This document shows positions 1 to 5,051 of a DNA stretch of 6,391 nucleotides, piece after piece. The first letter of the stretch is position 1; each line of letters starts with the position of its first letter. Both the position numbers and the translations under genes were made by a program. This DNA comes from Burkholderiales bacterium (GTDB taxonomy: Bacteria; Pseudomonadota; Gammaproteobacteria; Burkholderiales; Burkholderiaceae_D), in assembly GCA_005800405.1 (NCBI GenBank), contig SYFN01000141.1, positions 1-6,391 of the forward strand. The letters are read 5' to 3'. The notes under the pieces are model-generated. The model was not told the DNA's origin. It saw only the letters and a list, made by a program, of their open reading frames with translations, and did no database searches.

Positions 1-90
1 GCAGCGCAGCTTCTAACACTGTTTGGTCTAGCCAATCTGATGTTGGCCAAGCGACGATTGATGGCCTTTCATGCCCAAGGTGCGTCCTGA
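1..90 (+). CDS. IS5-family transposase, C-terminal fragment
   Basis: Frame 1 is open from the left edge for 29 codons and ends in TGA at 88-90. The residues include AQLLTLFGLANLMLAKRRLM. This resembles the C-terminal helix that follows the catalytic DDE core in IS5-group transposases; E. coli InsH has QLAMLFTLANLF at the matching place (from memory). The start, and all catalytic residues, are outside the window. The gene runs towards the LRR gene on the opposite strand, so read-through would give transcript antisense to the LRR gene's 3' end. The fragment is short and family assignment leans on the matching terminal repeat at 216-234. Confidence 0.55.
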   Translation, partial: AAQLLTLFGLANLMLAKRRLMAFHAQGAS

Positions 91-102
91 AAATGGGATG
101 CA

Positions 103-127
103 GCGGAACAATCCGCTTAAAGCGGAT
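103..127. repeat. Overlapping inverted repeats in the IS tail
   Basis: ATCCGCT (111-117), TAA and AGCGGAT (121-127) form a perfect 7-bp stem with a 3-base loop. The left arm also pairs with an upstream GCGGA (103-107) across ACAA, so two mutually exclusive hairpins are possible. No run of T follows directly on either strand, so this is not a convincing intrinsic terminator. It lies between the transposase stop and the IS end and may simply be element end structure. Confidence 0.45.
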
Positions 128-215
128 AAATTCGCAGCGTTTTTAACAAACTTTTAAAATACTTGCCCAAAAATTAGGCAGTTCAAAAATTGCTGAGTAA
201 AGTTCCTTGTAAAAG

Positions 216-234
216 GGATTTGTTCAGCGCTTCC
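216..234 (-). repeat. IS5-type terminal inverted repeat (right end)
   Basis: Read on the minus strand this is GGAAGCGCTGAACAAATCC, with the outermost base at 234. It resembles the IS5 terminus (GGAAG, four differing bases, GAACAA). It also supplies the last codons and the TGA stop (224-226) of the interrupted LRR reading frame. The partner repeat at the other end of the element is outside the window. Confidence 0.65.
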
Positions 235-1015
235 TTAGCAGAGCGCATGCCAAACCTAATGCGCCAGCTGTGCCAATCGCATTATTGTCAAGATCCAGCG
301 TAACTAAGGCTTTATTGACCTTCAGAGCCTCCGCCAGTGTTAATGCGCCAGCAACGCCGATCGAATTGTGACTGAGATCAAGCGTAGTGAGAGTTGTATT
401 AGTTTCCAAAGTATGCCCAAGCACTTGTGCGCCGGCATCGCCGATATTAGCGCTAAGCACAAAACTTGTGAGCGTTGTATTCACCTGCAGGGCTTCCGAC
501 AGCGCTTCTATAACGGCATAATCGATATCATCAATGAGAATCGCAATCTCAGTGAGCTTTGTATTGACTTTAAAGGCTTCCACCAGTACGCCTACATCTT
601 TACTTTGCATACCGCCATACAGGGAAATACATTTCAAATTGGCGGGTGATGTCTGCAACCACGCTGCAAGTTTGTGAATTTGATCCTTGAAGGTATCACC
701 ACTTATGTAGAGCTTACCCTCCGTTGTCACCGCTTTTGAAAACTGATCCCATCGATTGTTGGGCTTAGGTACGTGTGAGATATCTGCTGCATCACCTTGC
801 TTTACCGTTTCCATTTTATTGATATGGATTTGGCACTGGTAAGCAGGCAAGTCGCGAGTCTGACCATATCGCACTCTTTTTTGATCTCCGGTCTGTCTGT
901 TTGTGACGGTCGGTGATGACGACGTCATGGTGGCTTGGGACGGTGCGCTGCTGTTGGTGTTGTGCGTGGCTGGCGTTGCTGGTGCCCCATCACTGGCTTG
1001 ACGCGTCTTCATCAC
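224..1015 (-). CDS. Leucine-rich-repeat protein, 3' end truncated by an IS
   Basis: The 263-residue product begins with a low-complexity Ser/Thr/Ala/Pro-rich segment (residues 1-45), then a linker (46-122), then five tandem LRRs of 27-28 residues (about 123-260). The best repeats read NTTLTTLDLSHNSIG...AGALTLAEALKV, the ribonuclease-inhibitor/NLR type that usually mediates protein binding. No signal peptide or membrane segment is seen. The frame leaves the LRR pattern inside repeat 5, where CTAA meets the IS5 terminal repeat; the final residues RKR and the stop come mainly from IS sequence. GTG (1015) and ATG (1012) are possible starts, but neither has a good ribosome binding site. The same frame continues upstream past one TAA (1022-1024) to a better start at 1159, so the natural gene was probably longer at both ends. 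The region is clearly more AT-rich than the rest of the window. It may be a pseudogene or a shortened but expressed protein. The ligand is unknown. Confidence 0.75.
   Translation of the reverse strand: MMKTRQASDGAPATPATHNTNSSAPSQATMTSSSPTVTNRQTGDQKRVRYGQTRDLPAYQCQIHINKMETVKQGDAADISHVPKPNNRWDQFSKAVTTEGKLYISGDTFKDQIHKLAAWLQTSPANLKCISLYGGMQSKDVGVLVEAFKVNTKLTEIAILIDDIDYAVIEALSEALQVNTTLTSFVLSANIGDAGAQVLGHTLETNTTLTTLDLSHNSIGVAGALTLAEALKVNKALVTLDLDNNAIGTAGALGLACALLRKR
235..238. other. Candidate IS target-site duplication, CTAA/TTAG
   Basis: The four bases next to the IS end read CTAA on the minus strand and fit the YTAR target of IS5 elements. They are part of the LRR coding frame. Only one copy is visible; the other should flank the left IS end outside the window. 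Confidence 0.5.
236..649 (-). repeat. Tandem LRR coding repeats (five units of about 84 bp)
   Basis: These encode residues 123-260 of the LRR product. Units start at residues 123, 151, 179, 206 and 234, with the pattern N-x-x-L-x-x-L-x-L-x-x-N-x-I-G-x-x-G-A-x-x-L-A-x-A-L. Units 4 and 5 match best. Units 1 and 2 are more diverged, with acidic residues where the Asn-containing turn should be. Unit 5 is cut by the IS, so further units probably existed. Confidence 0.75.
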
Positions 1016-1021
1016 AGGCGC

Positions 1022-1159
1022 TTACGCTGACTTTTCTGAATCGTCCTCTGAAATACTGCTTTGTTCACTTGAGGAAGCTGTGCTGACGCGGCCACTCGTG
1101 TCTGTATCCGTCTCGGATTGCGAGTGACGACGTGGTGTGGAAGGTATGCGGTTTGACAT
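1022..1159 (-). CDS. Ser/Thr-rich leader ORF, probable 5' part of the LRR gene
   Basis: ATG at 1159-1157 opens 45 codons ending in TAA (1024-1022). The peptide begins MSNRIPSTPRRHSQSETD and ends SISEDDSEKSA. It is rich in Ser, Thr, Asp and Glu and lacks hydrophobic stretches, so it should be disordered. A purine-rich GAGAG (1166-1170) sits six bases before the ATG, a better ribosome binding site than any near 1012/1015. The frame is the same as that of the LRR ORF: only the TAA, then GCG CCT, separates them, and the Ser/Thr/Ala-rich composition carries on across the stop. The simplest reading is one original gene of at least 308 codons split by a nonsense mutation. Alternatives are stop read-through, re-initiation at 1015/1012, or a sequencing error. 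A Ser/Thr-rich N-terminus resembles type III effector leaders, which is only suggestive. Confidence 0.55.
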   Translation of the reverse strand: MSNRIPSTPRRHSQSETDTDTSGRVSTASSSEQSSISEDDSEKSA

Positions 1160-1165
1160 GACGGT

Positions 1166-1170
1166 CTCTC
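1166..1170 (-). promoter_or_regulatory. Ribosome binding site favouring the 1159 start
   Basis: Minus-strand GAGAG is separated by ACCGTC from the ATG at 1159-1157. It supports initiation of the LRR gene at the leader ORF instead of at 1015 or 1012, where no purine-rich site is properly spaced. Confidence 0.5.
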
Positions 1171-1402
1171 TTTGGGCGCGTTCAATGGAGTTGTGCCGCC
1201 CACAGAGTCTTACCTATCCGACGGCAAGACTTACGTACCTAGAGTCCGGGATGTAGTTCTTTTTTTATGCGGATAGTACAAAATTTCGTGCATACCAACA
1301 GTTTGTGAATAGAACCTGTACCAGGCCATGGCATCGAGCATTCCGTCCGCTACGCGGCCCCTATTGTGCAGCGAGTATCCTGGCGATGCAGTTAGGCGGG
1401 AA

Positions 1403-2152
1403 CTACCGGCCACCTGTCACATCAATCAATGTCCCCGTCACATACGACGATTGTTCCGACGCCAGCCACAACACCGCTTCGGCCACCTCTTCCACTGTGC
1501 CGCCACGTTTCATGGGTACCGCATCCTTGGCGCGATCGACGCGTCCCGGTTCGCCGGCGCTGCTGTGAATGTCGGTGTAAATCAGACCGGGCCGCACGGC
1601 ATTGACACGGATGCCTTCGGCGGCGACCTCTTTGGCGAGACCGAAGGTCATGCTGTCCACCGCGCCTTTGGAGGCGGCATAGTCGATGAATTCATTCGGT
1701 GAGCCGAGTCGCGCCGCCGCTGAAGATAAATTCACGATACTGCCGCCCTTACCGCCGTAACGCGTCGACATGCGCAGCACCGCTTCGCGTGCACATAAAA
1801 AACTGCCAATGACATTGGCGGTCAGCACGCGCTGCCAACGGGCGACATCCATCTGATCCAGACGCCTCTGCGTTTCTAGCATGCCGGCATTGTTGACCAG
1901 CACGTCCAGCTTGCCCCACTGCTCATCAACAGTCTTGAAGACCTTGAGCACATCAGCCTCGACACCCACATCAGCCTGCATCGCCATCGCCGTGCCACCA
2001 GCATCGCGTATGGTCTGCACAACCGCGTCGGCGGCGGCAGACTGGCTCTGATAAGCCAGGACAACGCGATAACCGCGTGCGGCACCGATGATGGCTGTCG
2101 CGGCGCCAATGCCCCGGCTGCCACCAGTCACCAGCATGATGGGTTGGGTCAT
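1403..2152 (-). CDS. Short-chain dehydrogenase/reductase, YgfF-like
   Basis: This is an intact 249-residue classical SDR, a cytosolic NAD(P)H-dependent oxidoreductase. The Rossmann glycine motif TGGSRGIG is at 9-16. NNAG is at 87-90. The tetrad residues are Asn113, Ser144, Tyr158 and Lys162 (YAASK). The PG motif with VRPGLIYTDIH is at 187-196, and the C-terminal VTGTLIDVTGG is typical. It resembles E. coli YgfF almost throughout, including RLGSP, GEPGRVDR and MxRGG (recalled, not aligned by tool). Arg13 after the glycine motif and the absence of an acidic residue at the end of strand 2 suggest NADP(H), as inference. The substrate is unknown; homologues are often labelled glucose 1-dehydrogenase or 3-oxoacyl-ACP reductase by similarity only. 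The start is supported by AGAGGAG seven bases upstream. It stands alone, divergent from the SpeE-like gene. Confidence 0.92.
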   Translation of the reverse strand: MTQPIMLVTGGSRGIGAATAIIGAARGYRVVLAYQSQSAAADAVVQTIRDAGGTAMAMQADVGVEADVLKVFKTVDEQWGKLDVLVNNAGMLETQRRLDQMDVARWQRVLTANVIGSFLCAREAVLRMSTRYGGKGGSIVNLSSAAARLGSPNEFIDYAASKGAVDSMTFGLAKEVAAEGIRVNAVRPGLIYTDIHSSAGEPGRVDRAKDAVPMKRGGTVEEVAEAVLWLASEQSSYVTGTLIDVTGGR

Positions 2153-2159
2153 GATTTGT

Positions 2160-2166
2160 CTCCTCT
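2160..2166 (-). promoter_or_regulatory. Strong ribosome binding site of the SDR gene
   Basis: Minus-strand AGAGGAG lies seven bases (ACAAATC) before the ATG at 2152-2150. It is the best Shine-Dalgarno match in the window and fixes the SDR start. Confidence 0.75.
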
Positions 2167-2344
2167 TGTTCTTGACAATGAGGGCGATTCTACCGTGCGT
2201 AGGCTGTGTGACCTCTTTACAATACGCGGGTGCCTTCTGAAACGCTTGTCTCCGTTGATCGCAACACGGGCTTAAGCACAGCTATCTTTCGAGCAAAAAC
2301 CAGTACAGTGGCATGCTTTGACTGATCGACTCAACTTTAAGCTC

Positions 2345-3151
2345 ATGACCCGCAAAGCGCCAAAAAATCTCGTATTACAAACTTCGTCCCGCAGTGGTCG
2401 CCGACCAAAATTCGCCCCAGTGACACTTTCAGAGAGGGATGGTGTGCGCTATCTGCATTTCGGCACGGAGTGGATTCAGGGCGCCATGCAGCTGCGCAAG
2501 CCGGACTGGATAGAACTCGAGTACGCGCAGCAGATGATGGCCTGGATGCTGTTCATTGATCAGCCAGCACATATCGTACAACTGGGCCTCGGCACGGCAG
2601 GACTGACCAAATTCTGTTATCGCAATTACCTGTCTTCACGCGTGACTGCGGTGGAACTCAATCCGTCCGTGATCAATGTCTGCCATTCGATGTTCAAGTT
2701 GCCACCTGAAGATGACAGGCTATCGATCTTGACGATGGATGCAGATGAATTCGTCCATGACCGCAGCAACCATGGCGGTATTGATGTATTGCAGAACGAT
2801 TTGTATGACGCCACCGCACGCGGACCGGTGCTGGATTCACCCGCTTTTTATCGCGCTTGCGCCGCGTGCCTGAGCCATGATGGCATTGCTACCATCAATC
2901 TGTTTGGAGACCATCCCAGCTCCCTCAAAAATCTTAAAGCCATGGTGCCCGCATTCGATGCCGTGATCCCTCTGCCCGAGGTACATGAGGGGAATGTGGT
3001 GGCAATCGGATTCAAAAACTTGCCTGGATTGGATTTTGCAGATCTTTATGAGCGTGCTGCGGTGATCCGCGACATCACCCGTCTGCCTGCCCGGTCCTGG
3101 GTCAATGGCATCAAGTCGGCGGTACAGGCAGGCTTGCCAAAAGATCGCTGA
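2345..3151 (+). CDS. Spermidine synthase-like (SpeE-like) Rossmann protein
   Basis: The 268-residue product has the fold of polyamine aminopropyltransferases and SAM methyltransferases. Numbered from ATG 2345, the nucleotide-binding motif VQLGLGTAGL is at 78-87, the ribose-binding acidic residue Glu104 is in AVELNP, and DADEF (132-136) fits the adenine-contact motif. NDLYDATARGP (151-161) followed by AFYRACAACL lines up with the catalytic DxTD...GP...AFYxxCxxxL region of E. coli SpeE as I recall it, keeping both Asp (152, 155). However, the YHE polyamine-site motif of true SpeE appears replaced by LEYAQ (about 58-62), and the N-terminal domain is short. Spermidine synthesis is therefore doubtful, and the activity is best called unknown. 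A TTG at 2318 in the same frame adds nine codons. Neither start has a clear ribosome binding site; I prefer the ATG. The 3' end overlaps the convergent gene by 41 bases. Confidence 0.82.
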   Translation: MTRKAPKNLVLQTSSRSGRRPKFAPVTLSERDGVRYLHFGTEWIQGAMQLRKPDWIELEYAQQMMAWMLFIDQPAHIVQLGLGTAGLTKFCYRNYLSSRVTAVELNPSVINVCHSMFKLPPEDDRLSILTMDADEFVHDRSNHGGIDVLQNDLYDATARGPVLDSPAFYRACAACLSHDGIATINLFGDHPSSLKNLKAMVPAFDAVIPLPEVHEGNVVAIGFKNLPGLDFADLYERAAVIRDITRLPARSWVNGIKSAVQAGLPKDR

Positions 3152-4007
3152 CCGTCGGCCAGCGCAGGCACACGCCCAGCTCGGCTTTCATGCGCTCATT
3201 TTTTAGCCGCCGTGACTCGGACATAAACGACAGCAGCATCGGAGAGACCTGCGTGGCCAGTTGCGCACGCGGCAAGCGCGGTGGATGCGGGAGACCAAAA
3301 CGGTCAGCCACTAGATCAAAATACGCCCCCATGCGCAGGTCAGAGTCATCAACCGTGTGATAAACACGCTGCGGCGCCGCCCGGAAAATCGCCAGCGCAA
3401 TTATACGGGCGAGGTCATCTGCATGAATGTGATTAGTATAAACATCATCATCGGCTGTCAGTGCCGGAGTTTGCTGGCGTAGCTGGTCGACCGGCAGACG
3501 GTCAGCCGCATAGATCCCGGGCACCCGAAGGATGGCCAGTCGGCCATTCATGCGCAGAGCCCAGCGCCTGAGCACCTGCTCGGCATCGACGCGCCGCAAG
3601 GCACGCGCATTGACGGGCGACACGGTGCGCGTTTCGTCGAATATCGCACCACCGCAATCACCGTAAACGCCGGTCGTGCTGATATAAACGAGCTTGCCAT
3701 GTCGGGGTAAAATGGCTGCCAGATTGCGGGTGCGGCGATCTTGTTTTCCCTCTGAAGGCGGCGGCGCCAGATGCACGATGGTATCGGCCAGCCCCTGAAG
3801 ACGGTAAAGACTGTCGCGGTGATCGAGATTGGTAACAACAGGCGTTGCACCGGCCGCGCGTAATTCAGCACAACGAGCCGGCTGACTGGTCACCGCAAAA
3901 ATGTGAAATCTCTTGCGCAGCATAGGCAACAAGCGCAAGCCGACATCACCGCAGCCAATGATGAGCAGGCGTGGTTTGCCCAGAATCTTCAAACCGTTAT
4001 TTTTCAT
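3111..4007 (-). CDS. YeeZ-like atypical SDR (NAD-dependent epimerase family)
   Basis: This is a 298-residue cytosolic protein of the extended/atypical SDR type. The dinucleotide-binding GCGDVG is at 18-23 after a hydrophobic strand (PRLLIIG), and HLAPPPSEG at 79-87 marks the strand 4 region. YISTTGVYGD (108-117) resembles the active-site Ser/Thr segment of sugar-nucleotide epimerases, RVPGIY is at 161-166 and NHIHADDLA at 192-200. The usual YxxxK pair is missing: the matching stretch ARALRRVDAE has Arg135 and Arg139. This is a feature of YeeZ-type atypical SDRs and means epimerase chemistry should not be assumed. Substrate and reaction are unknown. It is transcribed divergently from the reductase gene only 12 bases away and overlaps the SpeE-like gene tail-to-tail. 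No ribosome binding site precedes the ATG, so it may be leaderless or start slightly downstream (TTG at 3992). Confidence 0.86.
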   Translation of the reverse strand: MKNNGLKILGKPRLLIIGCGDVGLRLLPMLRKRFHIFAVTSQPARCAELRAAGATPVVTNLDHRDSLYRLQGLADTIVHLAPPPSEGKQDRRTRNLAAILPRHGKLVYISTTGVYGDCGGAIFDETRTVSPVNARALRRVDAEQVLRRWALRMNGRLAILRVPGIYAADRLPVDQLRQQTPALTADDDVYTNHIHADDLARIIALAIFRAAPQRVYHTVDDSDLRMGAYFDLVADRFGLPHPPRLPRAQLATQVSPMLLSFMSESRRLKNERMKAELGVCLRWPTVSDLLASLPVPPT

Positions 4008-4019
4008 TCGTGAGATTGT
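4008..4019. promoter_or_regulatory. 12-bp gap between divergent start codons
   Basis: The minus-strand ATG at 4007 and the plus-strand ATG at 4020 are separated by 12 bases. A weak GTGAGA (4010-4015), four bases before ATG 4020, is the only ribosome-binding-like sequence. No promoter fits here, so each gene's promoter must lie inside the other's coding region, or one start is misplaced. Confidence 0.4.
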
Positions 4020-5048
4020 ATGACGTTTCAGGTTAGCGTTTCTCCCAGTGGCCGGCAGTTTCCTTGCGACGCCGGCGAGTCCATTTTGGCCGCCGCGATT
4101 CGCGCCGGCGTTGGTTTACCCTACGGTTGCAAGAACGGCGCCTGCGGCAGCTGCAAAGGCAAACTGCTTTTTGGCGAAGTAGCGCTAGGCCCGCACCAGG
4201 AGCGCGCACTGTCAGGCGCGGAACAAACCACGGGACACACGCTGTTCTGCTGTGCGGTACCCCAATCCGATGTGGCCATTGAAGCGCGCGAAGTACTCGG
4301 CGTGGGTGATTTTCCGATCAAGAAAATCCCCGTGCGCGTGGCCAAACTCGACCGTGTGACCGATGATGTCATGATCATGTCGCTGCAATTGCCTGCGACG
4401 GATCGCATGCAATACAAAGCCGGGCAGTATGTCGAGTTCATGCTCAAGGATGGCAAGCGCCGCAGCTTCAGCATGGCCAATGCGCCGCATGCCGATGAAT
4501 TGCTCGCACTGCATATTCGTCATATGCCGGGAGGCTTGTTTACTGACCATGTGTTTGGCGCGATGAAAGAACGCGATATTCTGCGTTTCGAGGGCCCGAT
4601 GGGGACCTTCTTCTTGCGCGAGGATTCCGACAAGCCAATCATCTTGCTGGCATCCGGTACCGGCTTTGCACCGATCAAGGCCATCGTCGAGCACTGGGCG
4701 CATCTGAAGTCGACCCGCCCTATCACGCTATACTGGGGGGGCCGCCGCCCAAGCGATCTGTATATGAACGCCCTCTGTAAAAGCTGGGCATCAGATCTGC
4801 CGAATTTCCGCTACACCCCCGTGATCTCCGACGGACTGCCGGAGGATGCATGGACAGGCCGCACTGGCTTTGTGCATCAGGCAGTGATGGAAGATTTTCC
4901 GGATCTGTCGGGACATCAGGTCTATGCCTGCGGCGCACCTGTGATGGTCGATGCCGCACAACGCGACTTTGTGGCGCAGTGCCAATTACCGGAAGATGCC
5001 TTCTTCGCCGACTCATTTACTTCTGAAGCCGATCTGGCCGCCGCCTGA
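4020..5048 (+). CDS. [2Fe-2S]/FAD/NAD(P)H oxidoreductase, AscD/CDP-glucoseen reductase-like
   Basis: The 342-residue product is a three-domain electron-transfer reductase. Residues 1-95 are a plant-type ferredoxin domain with Cys37, Cys42, Cys45 (YGCKNGACGSC) and a fourth ligand at Cys77 or Cys78. Residues about 100-200 are the FAD domain, with RRSFSMAN at 147-154. Residues about 205-335 are the NAD(P) domain, with ASGTGFAP at 211-218, YWGGRRPSDLY at 238-248 and YACGAP at 302-307. Electrons should pass from NAD(P)H through FAD to the cluster and then to a partner enzyme. Betaproteobacterial homologues are commonly labelled CDP-6-deoxy-3,4-glucoseen reductase, but no E1 dehydrase or deoxysugar genes are nearby, so that substrate is doubtful. 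Oxygenase reductase components share this layout. The next gene begins three bases after its stop, indicating an operon. Confidence 0.88.
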   Translation: MTFQVSVSPSGRQFPCDAGESILAAAIRAGVGLPYGCKNGACGSCKGKLLFGEVALGPHQERALSGAEQTTGHTLFCCAVPQSDVAIEAREVLGVGDFPIKKIPVRVAKLDRVTDDVMIMSLQLPATDRMQYKAGQYVEFMLKDGKRRSFSMANAPHADELLALHIRHMPGGLFTDHVFGAMKERDILRFEGPMGTFFLREDSDKPIILLASGTGFAPIKAIVEHWAHLKSTRPITLYWGGRRPSDLYMNALCKSWASDLPNFRYTPVISDGLPEDAWTGRTGFVHQAVMEDFPDLSGHQVYACGAPVMVDAAQRDFVAQCQLPEDAFFADSFTSEADLAAA

Positions 5049-5051
5049 ACC

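Larger units (their letters stand above)
1..234 (+). mobile_element. Right end of an IS5-family insertion sequence (partial)
   Basis: Three signs support this call. First, an open frame from the window edge to a TGA at 88-90 reads like an IS5 transposase C-terminus. Second, a 19-base end sequence at 216-234, read on the minus strand as GGAAGCGCTGAACAAATCC, resembles the E. coli IS5 terminal repeat as I remember it: it shares GGAAG and GAACAA, about 11 of the 16 terminal positions. Third, it is followed directly by TTAG (CTAA on the minus strand), which fits the YTAR target preferred by IS5. The distance of about 144 bases from transposase stop to element end is plausible for the family. The left end, the catalytic DDE domain and the second target copy lie outside the window, so element length and activity cannot be judged. 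Confidence 0.68.

Noticed and set aside
368..649. 93-codon plus-strand ORF opposite the LRR array
   Set aside because: It lies fully antisense to the repeats, and its apparent periodicity reflects the repeat units on the other strand. No ribosome binding site or family likeness was seen.
1012..1203. 63-codon minus-strand ORF from 1203
   Set aside because: It is in another frame from the leader ORF, lacks a supported start, and has arbitrary composition. The in-frame Ser/Thr-rich leader with its own ribosome binding site explains the region better.
1206..1270. Possible terminator: 6-bp inverted repeat (AGTCTT/AAGACT) and a T run at about 1261-1267
   Set aside because: The stem is short with a 14-base loop and lies about 30 bases from the T run. 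No plus-strand gene lies upstream to be terminated.
1231..1702. Short ORFs on both strands in and beside the SDR 3' end
   Set aside because: They overlap the well-supported SDR gene or the gap 1160-1402, have no ribosome binding sites and look like nothing known. The gap holds no clear gene.
2153..2344. Promoters in the divergent gap; a TTGACA at about 2175
   Set aside because: The TTGACA has no acceptable -10 at 16-18 bases, and TAGAAT on the minus strand lacks a -35. The gap must hold promoters but none can be assigned.
4735..4741. Run of seven G as a slippage site
   Set aside because: It encodes the ordinary YWGGRR segment of the NAD(P) domain, and the frame is intact on both sides.
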